A DNA stretch of 54,253 nucleotides from Pelomyxa schiedti (GCA_020536535.1 JAHLWZ010000389.1:1-54253); one strand, 5' to 3'. Positions 1-13,175 are shown, counted from the first letter of the stretch. Notes: a model not told the origin generated them from the sequence alone. A program made the numbers and translations.

Positions 1-723
1 TGTGAATAAATCCACAAAGAGAATAAAGCACTCCATTTTTCCATTGTGTTCCTGAATTTTTTCAGCCCACACAGCCACTTCATCACCACAGTTGCCTTGG
101 AATTGAGGGAACCTCAGGCCCAATAGGGTGTAGGTCTCACTGTCAATAGCAACGGGCTTCCTCTGCCAAAGACCAGCACCATTCTCTGCCATCCTCCACA
201 TCAGTAATTTGTATTTTGATGCAAGAACCAACCACTTGTGAGATCCACATAGTCCTGAAATCCCACGAATATTATCCACCCACCCAAGGCTCCTCACAAA
301 GTGGCCATTCCTATCCACAATAAACAGACAGTTCCTCCTCCTTATTTGCAGTGCTTCCCTCAGTGTCACCACCCACTTTCCTCCACCCAGATAGCACTCA
401 AACCGCCAGGGTCCTGGCCCAGCACAGTTGCACCAGTTGTGCCAAACAACTCCAAAGGTTTCCGACACCCCCACAAAAACATTCAGCGACTCTGATTTGG
501 GCACTGGAAGCTGTGCCTGTGGCTCGCTGACTTGCGAGACAATGAAAGAGAAGTTACTCGCCAATTCGTGTCGGCAGCGTACGACCCAAGACCTGCCAAA
601 CTCGGCAAGGAGCCGCACGTCGCGCGACCACACGCGAGCTGGACTTTTCGCTCCGCAGCGGCCCACAATAACCCCACACCCAAGTGCCACAAACTGTTTC
701 CGTGCGTCGATAAGAACTTCCAT
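1..723 (-). CDS. VGS-family protein (lineage-specific, propeller-like), 5' part only
   Basis: An open frame runs without a stop from an ATG at 723 to the left window edge, giving 241 codons; the 3' end lies outside. The start MEVLIDARKQFVALG matches the N-terminal motif of the copies at 16-18 kb and 25 kb (DAKSQFVALA), and the later NVFVGVSETFGVVW matches their HVWIGVSPTLGVV. The second half has beta-strand-like segments around residues 130-200 (for example GSHKWLVLASKYKLLMW) resembling propeller blades. It is a divergent member, closest to the decayed copy at 27 kb. Some codons upstream of 723 are also open, so an upstream start or exon is possible. Function is unknown. Confidence 0.6.
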   Translation of the reverse strand, partial: MEVLIDARKQFVALGCGVIVGRCGAKSPARVWSRDVRLLAEFGRSWVVRCRHELASNFSFIVSQVSEPQAQLPVPKSESLNVFVGVSETFGVVWHNWCNCAGPGPWRFECYLGGGKWVVTLREALQIRRRNCLFIVDRNGHFVRSLGWVDNIRGISGLCGSHKWLVLASKYKLLMWRMAENGAGLWQRKPVAIDSETYTLLGLRFPQFQGNCGDEVAVWAEKIQEHNGKMECFILFVDLFT

Positions 724-957
724 TTGGCCCCAGTCCTCTGGTAGCTCTGTTAGTTTGTTTTTCGTGGAAGGGATTTGGTGTGGTGGTGATGTGCATAAAG
801 AAGTGGAAATCACGCTACACGAGAAAGAGGTGCGGAGGTGATGAATGTCGTGGTGGGTGGGAAAATTTTACAGGTTTTTTTATTGTTCAATAACTTTAGA
901 GACATGGTAACACACAGAAGGGCTTGTTGTTCTGTGGTATTTGTTTTGGTAGCATAC

Positions 958-3900
958 TCAGTGCTTGATACAATTCATGATGGCATCGATCCATGAAGTG
1001 GCATCCTCAAGTGTGTCGGTTTTAAAGAAACACTTCTTCTCAGTCCACACAAATTCAAACCCGTAGGGCGCATCGGGAAGACTGAACTGAGGGATGTGCG
1101 CAAGGCACGCAGAAATATCCAGTTGTTCCTTGGATATGTTAGTTTGAAGCCGGCGGGTTTTCGGGTGCTTACTTTGTCAAATTCGATGTGGTTTTCATAC
1201 AGGATCAAAGTAACTGTTTTCCATTTGTGTGAAGGTTTTTTGCACTGCAGAGTGTCTCTCTTAATTACCTTATAAATGCGGAATGGGTAAGATAGCTCCG
1301 GAACCAAAACCTGACCTTTGTTGAGCCCTTTGCCGCACTGGGAACAATAACGGCCGGGGGCGGTATTCCAACATACTTGGCAAAAATAAAGTCTTCCTTC
1401 TGTTTCCTGGGAAGGGGTTAGATGCCAAAGGGGAATTTGAATACGCACAATGGAGCAGAAGGAACGGGTTTCTTCATGTTTGCAAGAACTTTTGGTTCTA
1501 ATGCAGTGTTTATTTTCAAATTTCCCTTGTCTATCAGAGTCTGTTTAGAAATGTTTATATACAGCATTAGAGTAACGGTTACCTGAAGAACTTGGGGAGG
1601 TTGTTGCGCCACAAATCTCATTGAAATAGTTTTTGACATTCCATTGGGAAGCTTCTGGTGAACTTGGCAGCATTGCTCACACAAAACAACACCTGTAGTG
1701 TTTAGATGGGGGAGTGCAAGGGGAATTTACCAAGTGTCATGGAAAAGAAAGACACTTCAGTGAAGCCACAGTCCGCGCAAATCTGAAATGGCATCAGACA
1801 AGAGGGCTCAGTTCCAAACATACTTGGTTTTCTGGCTTTGAAAGTGCTTGCATAAGTGGGGAGGGATCAGCAGTAACTGGGGCTGGTGGTACTTCTGTAA
1901 CACATTGGGGTGCTACCTGGGCAAAAGAAAATGAATACAACAAGCTAGCGAAATAAGCACACATTTTCAGATGCCATCCTTTGTATCACTGATCTTATAT
2001 TATTTATCTACACAATGTTAGGTTTCATTTATGGTGGATAATTCGCACCCATTCATACATCTTAGTGAGATCATTGGCTGCCCACAAATGAATCCGGTTT
2101 TCTTCTTTCAACTGACATGATTTTAATTTCCTTTATAACGTCTCCAAATTACCTGGAAAACGAATGGGATATCATTCACTTGTTGAACCTGCACAGAAGC
2201 ATTCTTCAGTGGAATAAATTTCTTCTCTTCACTCTTGAGGGCAATTAGCAACCTTAGAGATCAAAGCAATGAACCTTTGAGGTACCGTGATAGACCACCA
2301 AGCCATTACAAGTTAGCACCACCAACTTTTCAACCCATGTCTTGTGTGACTGGTGCTTTAAAAGGCCTTCAAATTGGCTTGGTTCTCTGGTTGCCAATCC
2401 GGAAGTATTTTCTGAAGGCAGAAGGACTGGGGAGGTGGATTTGGGAGTAGTGTCAGGTAGTGATGCTGAAGTTTGATTGATTACAGTTGATTCTGTAGTA
2501 GAACCAGGAGACTGCTTAGCAAGTGCCACGATATCTGAAAGAGATAAGAACTGAATGATAACCTTCAATATGCCTCACGGGACAATTCAATCTTCAAGAT
2601 AGAGGCAATGCATTCATCAATTTCACTCATCCAAGCTATCTTCTCTTCTATGTCCGACGCTCCAAGTATGGCTACTACTGATCTAAAAGAGAAGGTTAGA
2701 TATACTATTTTGCTTCTGACAGTGAGAACTTGGAGGCATTTTTGACACAAAACCAGGAAGTAGTTGGGCAATCAGGTACCGACAGCTCCAAGTTATCAAC
2801 AAAGCAGCCACTTAGCGAGAAGTAACTCTCGCATTTATACTTAGGCTGTACCAGTGCAGCAGGTGTTGTTGTTGCCAGTGATAGTACTTTTTACAATCAT
2901 GAGCCTGGAATATATGGATTTTTGAAGCGTACAGGAATCGAGGTTCATAACACTAAATCTCTTGAAGGGGTTACTGGACAGAGATTTGACATTAAGAAGG
3001 CGGGTAATCATCAACATGTCATTAAATAAAAATATGTATCTCGATTGGGCCTGAAGAGATTAAGGTACTCAAAGTATGACAAATATGAGGAAACCCTGTT
3101 CTCAGCTAGTTCCACTAGTCTTGATTGCCGTATTATTTTTCTATTTCGTTTGGAGAGTTCCTATTGGGTGTTTCCAGCGAGGACAATGAACGTGGAAGAT
3201 CAAACCTGTTCAGGCCAACAAGTGACCATATTTTGGATGGTGAGAACTTCGTTCATGTTTTCTACATCTCTTTTTGTCTCATTGATGTGTGTGGCGGTAC
3301 CGCGCATTGATTCAAGAGCGGTAGCGAGGTTTTTGTTGTCAGGGTGATTTTCACTCGTGCTATTCATCAGATCCTACTATGCATCAATCAGGGAAAAACC
3401 GGGGAAGGGAAAGACAGACTGTTATCAGGAGAACATCTGTGAAGAATTTGTGAGTCACTGACACATTCAATGAAGAAAGTACATACAACGTGGAATTCTT
3501 TGCACAGGGGTAATCAAAAAACTGTTCAGATCTTTTTCGTGTTAAAAAGTGGCAAGAAAGTACAAAATGCGAACCCAGATTCTTGCATTTTGGGTTGGAT
3601 TGGGCTTTCTATCTTGGGTGAGGAGTAGCTTCCACGAAACAGGAACGTACCTCTATAGCATAAACGAACTCTTTACTTTTTTCCATCCACTTATTGATGG
3701 TATGAAAGCAAGACTCATATCGTCTGGCGTAGTTGCTGTATACTTTCAAAAAGGGTGTCTTTGTATAATTAGCGTATGTCTCGATTCAGAAGCAAATTAC
3801 AAGTTTGGCAAATATATCTCCCATTTTGGGATTTGTGTTCCATATACTCATCCTATCAGTGAGTTGCTTTAGAAGAACTTTGGATATATTTGAAATGGCC

Positions 3901-6574
3901 TAATGAAACGTGTTACATTTGGAAAGAAAATGCGCCTTTACGCACTGCAATGTCATTAAATAGGTTAATGAAATCTTTTTCGTTAGAAGATGCCTTCAAC
4001 AAAGGCTCTTTGAATACCTTGAAGGAATAATTAGGTGTTTGCACTGATGAAAAATGGGTTACCTCAACTAACACCTGCAGCATAAGTACATATTCACCTT
4101 CAGTGGAAGCAAGTTCCTTGGCGATTTCCTTTCGTCTTTTGATACTTCTGAGGTCCATATCTGCACAAGCATGTAAGTGATACTTAAGTTTGGCAACAAA
4201 CAGACGTTTGGCATGCAACTCTTTTCTTGCCATACGTCCTCTAAAATTGGCCTGTCCTCGGATAAGGATTCTCAAATTTTTTTCCGAGCGGAAGTGTTTG
4301 TCTTTAAGGAGTTATTGTAAGAATACTAGTTGCACCATACTCAGTTCCTTGAACCGGAATCCTATGAAGAGTAAGACCATTAAAATTAATGACTGGGTGT
4401 TTACTTAAGGTGAACAGTGTCCAAACGAGTTTACATCTGACCATTCCTTGAACAATTTTGACAGCACTATTCATGTCTTTTCCCGCCATCACATCATTCT
4501 CTCCAAGTACAGTATCCGAATTTCCTCTTTTCCTCTTTGTTGTGAGAGAAAGAGAATCACTGGCACTCAGCTGTTGGTCAAGAAATGGTTCAGACTTCTG
4601 CCTATGTTCAAGACTCTTGTCACCAAGTTCTAAAGAGTGTCTCCGGTGTCGACGAGCACTTTTTTGTGTATGGGTGACTGTTTCCTGTTCGCTTGCAGAG
4701 ACAGGTTCCTCTGCAGATTGCTTCTGCGGTTCTGAGCTTGTTTTGAGGTCATTTGGAAGCTGCTGTGGTTCTGGATTTGACTCTGCTAGTGCAGGTGCTG
4801 GAGACACTTTCTCAAATACTTCTGTTTTCCTATCAGTTGGTACTGTAGCTACCCCTTTAGTGTCTTTATCCCCAGGAGTTTCTGTTTCCTTTGGCCGTGC
4901 CTCACTACCAGAATCGGGCTGCAACGCAATGGCGCAAGAATTTTCTGGTTCTTTGACGGGTTCTTCAGCTTTGACAGGTTCAGTGGCTTTTGGGAGTTCT
5001 TGAGTTTTCATAGGTTCCTCAGCTGTGGAAGGAGATTTAATCACTTCGGATGCATGAGACCCTTCAGGAAGTGCCGCTGAAACAGGTGCTGTGCAAGAGG
5101 TGGTAGAATCTGGTGTAGGTGCAGATCCCTCTACCAGAAGAGTGGAAATTGTTGGAGTTGACTCTTCTTTGGTCTGTGGAAAAATAGAGTCTGATAACGA
5201 GGTAGGAAGTGGTTTTTCTGCTATGGAAAGTAAGTTATCTTGGGTTTTTGAAGGGGGGATTTCACTTTCTATTGTTGAGTGCGGAACTGATTCCGCTACT
5301 GTTGGTGAGATTGTGGAGTATTGACTGGGCAGAGGAATAGCAGAGTCTTTACTAGGCAGAGGAAGTGTGGGACCTGGTGTCGGAGGAGGGGGTTCTGGTG
5401 CCTTTGACGTGGGTTTGAAGTCTACAACAGGACTATCAGTGGAGTGGCCCAGAGATACTGGGGCCTCTGCTGCAGTTGCCGGAGTTCGTGGTAGTGATGT
5501 CGGTTGTGTTGTGCCCTTGTCATTTTGCTTAATAACTCGAGTACTGGAGTCTGCACTGCTCTCAGGTTGGGTGTGTTTCTGTTGTAGTTGTAATTTCTGC
5601 TCGTATGACTTTGTTGCTAGTAAAACGGGCCGTGTTGCAACCTGTAAGGTGCCGGGAAATTGGTGTGCTTCAGAGAGAGAATTTCCGCGTCGGTGAAATG
5701 AACCCCCTGAAACCCTAAGGGGACGGCTAGTTGGTGCCGCTGCACGATCCACAGGCTTTGATGTTGCAGGTCTTGGTGTTGGCCGAGTAGGAATAGTTGT
5801 GGGCTGTGGTGCTGTACTGTTCGTTGGAGTTACAGTACCTGATTCTAGGAGTGAAGCAAATTCGGTGCTCGAGGGGGTGGATGTAGGGGGTGGAGAGGTT
5901 GGGCGAGAGGGCACAGAAGTCGTTGAGGCATTTTCGTGGATGTGAGTTGGTTGGGTGTGTGTGGTTTTAGTAGGTTGAGGAGCCTCCGATCCATACCCAA
6001 GCTTTTGCATCATGAAGAATACAAGCCCGGTTATTTGTTTCAGGTTCCCAGTTTCAATGTCTTTTTTCAACTCTTAGACAAGACTATAAACCTCAACTGG
6101 TGTACCATGTGCAGAACTGCCAACTACTTCGGTCTTTACAGCCTTCTTAATTGCATTCAGAGCAACTGTTATGTTATCTAGTCTCTGTATCCGTGCCTTT
6201 GGCCTCTTGCAATAATTTCCCACCTGTTCCAATACCGCGAAAAGTGAGTATACTCGCTGTTTTCACATAAAAAAAGTGTGGTAGGCTCCCTACCGGTCTC
6301 CCAGTGAGGATTTCTACGAGGTTTATCAGCACTATTCCGTCACGTAGGTCAGCAGCCAAGTCATTGACCCGCATCCCCCTCTTCCCAAGGTGATGATTCA
6401 CCCAGTTGTAGTATTGCTATTTTTGTTTGTTTGAAACACACAATATGAGACCCAAACCAAACAAAACAGCAAAAACTAAAACCACAAAGAGGAACAGAAC
6501 AAACAAACGGAAAGAACGGACGAACGAACCTCGCAATGCCATTCGTCCCACCCGATGGCCGCGCTCCCTGACAT
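958..6574 (-). CDS. Giant CH - IQ - RhoGEF - PH - ArfGAP - PH signalling protein (many tiny introns)
   Basis: This is a multidomain regulator of Rho/Rac and Arf GTPases. Reading the minus strand from ATG 6574 (MSGSAAIGWDEWHCE) and splicing GT-AG introns of about 33-55 nt gives, in order: a calponin-homology domain (NWVNHHLGKRGM, LRDGIVLINLVEIL; about 6.57-6.0 kb); a Pro/Ser/Thr-rich linker (6.0-4.5 kb); an IQ motif (ILIRGQANFRGRMARKE, near 4.25 kb); a Dbl-homology RhoGEF domain (4.15-3.25 kb; RRKEIAKELASTEGEYV, LNSFLITPVQRIPR, NMNEVLTIQNMV); PH segments (3.2-2.0 kb, including the final-helix sequence EEKIAWMSEIDECIASI); an ArfGAP zinc finger (1.8-1.45 kb, CADC-x16-CEQC spacing); a zinc-ribbon-like CQVC/CSQC element; and a last PH domain ending MNCIKH, stop at 958. 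A similar layout is known from Dictyostelium GxcDD as far as I recall. The ArfGAP finger has Gln where the catalytic Arg is expected. Internal exon borders in the 2-3 kb part were not all resolved. Confidence 0.88.
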
Positions 6575-6815
6575 CTGATCTACCGATGTGGGATTTATTT
6601 ATGAATAAATGATGTGTGCCACGGTGGTAGGTATGTCCCCGGCAATTTGTTTTGTTTTTTCGTTTTGGTGTCCTTCTGGTAATTGCCCTGATTGAGCTAA
6701 AACCGTCCTGCCAGAGTCGGTACAACTCTATCGACTGAGAGATCTATCAACACTCAGGTATCGTTCAAGTGCTCACGCCCCGCAAGGCCCCGGAGCTCTT
6801 AGGTTCCCATACGGT
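6575..6815. other. Intergenic region upstream of the giant GEF gene
   Basis: No gene, RNA or conserved motif could be supported. A tRNA-like A-box resemblance on the minus strand near 6690 has no matching B-box or acceptor stem. Confidence 0.4.
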
Positions 6816-7383
6816 TCATATGTATGATAGGCGAAAGGGGAAAGGAGACAACGCGCAATTAATTAGTTCTGCTGTTTTATGAAATGCCTCGCACATCCCA
6901 TTACGGAAGAACCATAGAATTACCCCATGAGCGAGGTCGGCGAAGGCATGGCCGAAACGCAAAAGAAGCGCGCGGATCGACGCCACACAGCCCATCCTCA
7001 TCAATGACGACAACAACAACAACAACAACAACAACAACCTCAGTACGCGCTGCCATGACCCCAGGCTCCTAAAGATCGCGGATATGAAGCTGGAGCCGAA
7101 GTCTAATGTAAAGCACGAGGAGGTTGGCGAAAGAAGCGAGGGCGGCGGCGAAGAGGACGCAAGCAGTAAGGTTGCCGCCGAGGTGCCAAGTGCGCCGCCG
7201 CGGCCACGCGTGATTGGAGAACATGAACTTGCGGTGGGAGAAAAAGAGAGTGTCACAGATGTAGACGTAGACCGCGGGCCTCGTCGTCACCACGTCGGAG
7301 ATGGACCTTGTCATGTAAACGCCTCCCATTTGTGTGAATTGCACGTTGTGTGTAGACACTTGCAATACAAAACCGCAGACCAT
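6816..7383 (-). CDS. Possible multi-exon membrane protein (very uncertain)
   Basis: Two minus-strand open segments hint at a split gene. One (about 7383-7070) contains YVYICDTLFFSHRKFMFSNH followed by a hydrophobic stretch (LTACVLFAAALASFANLLVL). The other (about 6990-6816) contains LLLRFGHAFADLAHGVILWF. The order of a loop, a hydrophobic helix and a DLAHG-type C-terminal helix resembles peroxisomal PEX11 proteins. I could not join the two frames by a convincing intron, and the intervening (AAC)n tract gives artificial Leu/Val runs. It may be non-coding or antisense to the 5' region of the zinc-knuckle gene. Confidence 0.2.
7010..7038. repeat. (CAA)n trinucleotide microsatellite
   Basis: About nine perfect tandem CAA units; in minus frames it reads as poly-Val or poly-Leu. 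Confidence 0.9.
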
Positions 7384-7449
7384 TTCAGAGAAAGTGAGTG
7401 TGGTTCCAATGCGAAGTTTCTAGACCGCTCTCAAAAAGTCTTCACTCAG

Positions 7450-7941
7450 AGGATAGCGACTGCACTACAATTCCGGAGTCTTGTTTCTTGCTTCCGCTGT
7501 GGATACACCGGCCATAAAGCCAGGGAATGCTTAAATTATGTTCCAGTCAGGCCCACTGCTGTGAAGACTTGCTTTGCTTGTGGGTTGCCTGGACACTTTG
7601 CCGCTCTTTGTCCCTATACTTCACGTGAACCTGTCAGCTCTGGATTACTTGCAACTTCTTGCTTTGTCTGCAACAAGGTCGGCCATTACGCAAGGTATTG
7701 TCCCGACCGGGCTCCACCCATCTGCAGACTGTGTTCCAAGGTATCCAAACCATCCGCTCTTCCGGAAGTTCTTACTCCTTTTTTTCAGGTTGGACACTTG
7801 GCCTCCTCTTGCACCACTTCTTCTACATTCAATACCACAGAGTTATGCTTTCTATGCTCTCGCCCTGGCCATGTAGCACGGGAGTGCTCTGTGTACCGTA
7901 CAATTGTTGCACCCAAGCCTCCGGCCCAACACAACACATAG
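7450..7941 (+). CDS. CCHC zinc-knuckle (CNBP-like) nucleic-acid-binding protein
   Basis: Five CX2CX4HX4C zinc knuckles follow one another: CFRCGYTGHKAREC, CFACGLPGHFAALC, CFVCNKVGHYARYC, CRLCSKVGHLASSC and CFLCSRPGHVAREC, then a short tail and stop at 7939-7941. The fourth knuckle is complete only after removing a 48-nt GT-AG intron (about 7741-7788), which is a multiple of three and stop-free, so the unspliced frame also stays open. The 5' end is unclear: the frame is open upstream to an ATG at 7084, but an acceptor (CAG) just before 7450 suggests an earlier exon. Knuckle arrays like this are typical of single-stranded RNA/DNA binders such as CNBP and byr3; the target here is unknown. Confidence 0.75.
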   Translation, partial: RIATALQFRSLVSCFRCGYTGHKARECLNYVPVRPTAVKTCFACGLPGHFAALCPYTSREPVSSGLLATSCFVCNKVGHYARYCPDRAPPICRLCSKVSKPSALPEVLTPFFQVGHLASSCTTSSTFNTTELCFLCSRPGHVARECSVYRTIVAPKPPAQHNT

Positions 7942-8076
7942 AGGAACAACAAATAACAGATTCATCTCACTCCGCCTTCCTTTACAGGAAGCTGATGTTG
8001 AATCGGTGGCATTCCATCAATCTCAAAAAGAACGAACCGGCGTTCCCACACAAGCCAAACTATTCCTGTTGTTGAA

Positions 8077-8129
8077 ACAGCAACACACACACGCAGCAAC
8101 ACACACTCAGCACACACACACAGGCACAC
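8077..8129. repeat. CA-rich simple repeat
   Basis: Imperfect (CA)n with CAGC interruptions, just upstream of the start codon at 8144, probably in the 5' UTR of that gene. Confidence 0.8.
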
Positions 8130-8143
8130 GTAATCATCTCAAC

Positions 8144-8843
8144 ATGTACCAACAAAGGCCAGGAGCAGAGGCGTATGACTGGCTTGGCTACGATCCCCTG
8201 GGGTCCCTGGGCCCCAAGGCGGAGGACTATGGGCCGTCGACTGCGGACGCGCCGCCACAGCCACTCCACCCGGCCGACATGGTCGCCGCGTGTGCCGCGA
8301 AGAAGCGGGCCCTGGCTGCCTACACGAGGGCGCCAACAAAGTGTGCCCACTGTCCCGCTATGATCATCCCCAACGACGTGGCAGAGCTAAGGAACGGGTA
8401 CACACTTCAGTGCACAGTCCAACTTAATTTGTATAAATAAGGCACCCCAGAACTATATCTAGGAAATGAAGTGGTTGTCAGTACTGTACTTGATAATTAA
8501 TGTCTATTTACAGTTGTAACTTGATTCATTTTCCTGACTGCGTTTTTTTTTTTTACTTTGTAGGAACCTTGTGAGATTCTGCCGTGGACGAGGGGGATGC
8601 AACCAATCCGAAGTTATATTTGTAATGCCGCCAAAGACAGTTGCCAGGTGGGGAAAGATCAAGTGCATGTTCGTGTCGAGCAGCCACCGTCCCACAATGT
8701 GTGCAAGGTGTGGGGAGAACCTGGCATGTCATGGGGAATGCAAGGATCCAAACGGGTGGGTCATCCAAGGTGAGACTGAAGTCCCACTGCCTCATGATTG
8801 GCCCACTTGGGGAATCGTAGTGCCCACTGGATCCCACTTCTAG
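8144..8843 (+). CDS. Small cysteine-rich protein, two exons, unknown function
   Basis: Exon 1 is 8144-8397 and exon 2 is 8564-8843. The GTACAC donor and TTTGTAG acceptor give a phase-2 junction and a 177-residue protein. It starts MYQQRPGAEAYDWLGYDPLG and contains paired cysteines in three clusters (CAHC; CRGRGGC; CARCGENLACHGEC), likely one or two zinc-binding modules in the C-terminal two thirds. No membrane segment or signal peptide is visible. I recognise no family; the CxxC spacing is loosely like zinc-ribbon or LSD1-type fingers. Confidence 0.65.
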
Positions 8844-8961
8844 TTGTAGTTTGGCTTTGTCAACATGCAATTGTGAAATTAAAGTTTTGATATTGGAGTG
8901 CCTATGAATGTTGATTCTTTCAAACTATCTAGCACTCACTCATCTTCTGCATCCCTTCGAA

Positions 8962-8990
8962 TTGCGGCAGTTCGAAGGGAACTGCCGCAA
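8962..8990. repeat. Perfect 12-bp inverted repeat (hairpin)
   Basis: TTGCGGCAGTTC (8962-8973), a GAAGG loop, then GAACTGCCGCAA (8979-8990). It lies in the gene-free stretch 8844-9295 between the Cys-rich protein and the RasGEF gene. Confidence 0.85.
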
Positions 8991-8993
8991 GCA

Positions 8994-9027
8994 GTTATTC
9001 CATTTTAGCGGTTATTCCATTTTAGCG
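8994..9027. repeat. Tandem pair of a 17-mer
   Basis: GTTATTCCATTTTAGCG occurs twice head to tail (8994-9010 and 9011-9027), directly after the hairpin. The rest of 8844-9295 shows no supported gene. Confidence 0.85.
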
Positions 9028-9295
9028 TAAAAACCAAAATCATGGTACCGCAACGTACTACGAGGCGCAACCAAAACAACGACTCGCCCTCCATTTTTTT
9101 TAAATGTATGTGCAGTTGGAGGAGCAATTGGGGGAACCGCCGCCAATTGAACCATTTGGGGGCCTGACGGCCGATTGTGACACATTGATTGAGCTGGTGT
9201 ATCGCTCATCGACCAGTGTGCCAGCATTTTTTGTTACCTTTTTTCTTTATGTAAGAGGAAAACCAATTGAAAGCTAGGGGCAAGGTTATTTCCTG

Positions 9296-10977
9296 GTGGA
9301 TATGGATTCAATTCAGAAGATTATGTTACAACTTTCATCTTTACATTGCATTTGTTTAGCACTCCTATTTTCGTACTCCGAACTCTGCTATCTGTGTTTG
9401 TTTTTCTCCTTTTTTTTATCATTCACTAATAAGAATAGGTTCAACAAGAATGAAAAGGAGATAGGCTGTGACTTGGGTACCAAGGCGAATCTGCTGAGGG
9501 AAGAGCAATCCAGGTTGGTTTGAACATTTTTTTAATATAAACGAAGTAAACTGTGTCGCTAACACAATCCAGAATTTTATTTCTTTTGGAAAAATGGATC
9601 GAACTGGTACCTGAAGACTTTGTAACCGGTAAAATAAGATAATAATAGAAGCAGCTCTGGAAATTAATTTGCACAAGCCGAAACTGAGGAAAAGCTTTTG
9701 ACTTGGCGAGATACTTGGACAACTGTATTTTTCTCTTTTCACCCAAGAGGAACGCCTTCAAGTGTCGTCTCAGTTCTCCCTCTGGAATTTTTATCTTCAG
9801 TTGCACATTATACCAAATCTGCTCTCTACATAGAGACGAGTGCCCTCTATTCTGAATTGAAGTCATTTGCACAGCATCCTTCCACACATCCAGGATGGAG
9901 CCACTTCCATTCTCAATATTCTCTGCGGTAGGTATGTGTGCAGTTTCCTACCAGCTCCCCACATTCGTAAAATTAACTTCTTCCAAAGGTTTTCTCTTCG
10001 GAACAGTACTAAAAGAAATTATGCCTACGGTGAAACTATGAGCAAAAACCTGGCTAATATTCATTTGCAACAGTTCCAAGCATTGCCACTCCGGGATCTT
10101 TGGAATTCAACTATTACCCCGTTTCATGCAGCAAACTGCATTGACACGTATAACGAAGTACGCTCTCAATAATTATAATCAACATATTAGCTTTACAAGG
10201 TGTTTGAAGGGGTTTCAATTGCAATACTATCTCGTACAGTTTTGGATCATAGAGTAGGCAAAGTAGTTGACTTCATCAACTTGTCCTTTGAACTGTGCCA
10301 GATGCAAGATTTCGAAGGTGCTTCCTGTTTGTGCGAATCCTTGAAGTCATTTCCCATTCAACGCCTGAAAGATACATGGCGCAAAGTATTATCCTTTATT
10401 TAATGCGTGTTTGTAATTTGATACAGATACCAAAGGAGATTCGAGACAAATGGTACTGGGTCTTGGACACACTAAGAAGTTCGGACTTTTTCCGTAGCTC
10501 CGCTTTGCTAAAGTCTCCCCCACTAGTCCCGAATCTAAGTTAATTCCCACTCTTTTCTACGTTTCCGCTATATTAATTTTTGTCTGTTTCCTTCCGCTCA
10601 AATTCACCACAGAGCAGATAATTGAAACTCTGTCATACCACTGTGTACCATCTAATGGTCCCGGGTTCAATTTTTCATACTACGTGGAACCCTCCCGCGA
10701 CTTCCAACGCCTCAGCACGCTCCGCTCACAACTCCCACAATCACATCCACGCACCTACGAACTTCCGGCACCACACGAACCTATTCTGGCTTCCTCAATG
10801 CCGGAGCTTCAGATTATACTCAACCAGTGCCTTTTATCGACTACTAATACCACCAAAGAATGCAGTACCTGTGGGTCAACTACACACCAGGATCACACGA
10901 GAAAAACAGAGTGGGAGTTATACCAGGCCTCTCTGTTGTGTGAACCCAAAGAACCGTACCCTGATGAGGCAATTTGA
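9296..10977 (+). CDS. Ras guanine-nucleotide exchange factor (RasGEF-N plus CDC25 catalytic domain)
   Basis: The RasGEF N-terminal module is visible as ALLFSYSELCYL, then NLLREEQSRILFLLEKWIEL after splicing near 9535-9574, and AFDLARYLDNC. The catalytic CDC25-homology domain follows: LPLRDLWNSTITPFHAANC, AILSRTVLDHRVGKVVDFIN, CQMQDFEGASCLCESLKSF and QRLKDTWRK, spliced to IPKEIRDKWYWVLDTLRSS. A further intron (about 10541-10612) leads to a C-terminal extension with a CX2C motif (CSTCGS), stop at 10975-10977. The family activates Ras-like GTPases by exchanging GDP for GTP. The start at 9296 is a guess, and the exon chain between about 9800 and 10010 is not resolved. Confidence 0.78.
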
Positions 10978-13098
<2,121 letters not shown>

Positions 13099-13175
13099 AC
13101 AACAAACTACTACTCCACAGTCTCTCCTGTGTGCTGTTACCCAACTGCGTGCATAAAAAAAATTCTCTGTCCATC

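Noticed and set aside
3045-3872. Plus-strand frames in 3.0-3.9 kb, including a hydrophobic one
   Set aside because: The minus strand here encodes a complete, well-spliced RhoGEF domain.
4458-5696. Plus-strand Ser/Gly/Val-rich frames in 4.4-5.7 kb
   Set aside because: Antisense to the Pro/Ser/Thr-rich linker of the giant GEF gene; no motif of their own.
6074-6076. Possible reassignment of TAA to glutamine
   Set aside because: A 33-nt intron removes the codon. The two EF-1alpha copies end at the same residue with TAA and TAG respectively, so both are stops.
6670-6740. tRNA-like A-box on the minus strand
   Set aside because: No B-box, acceptor stem or anticodon arm could be fitted.
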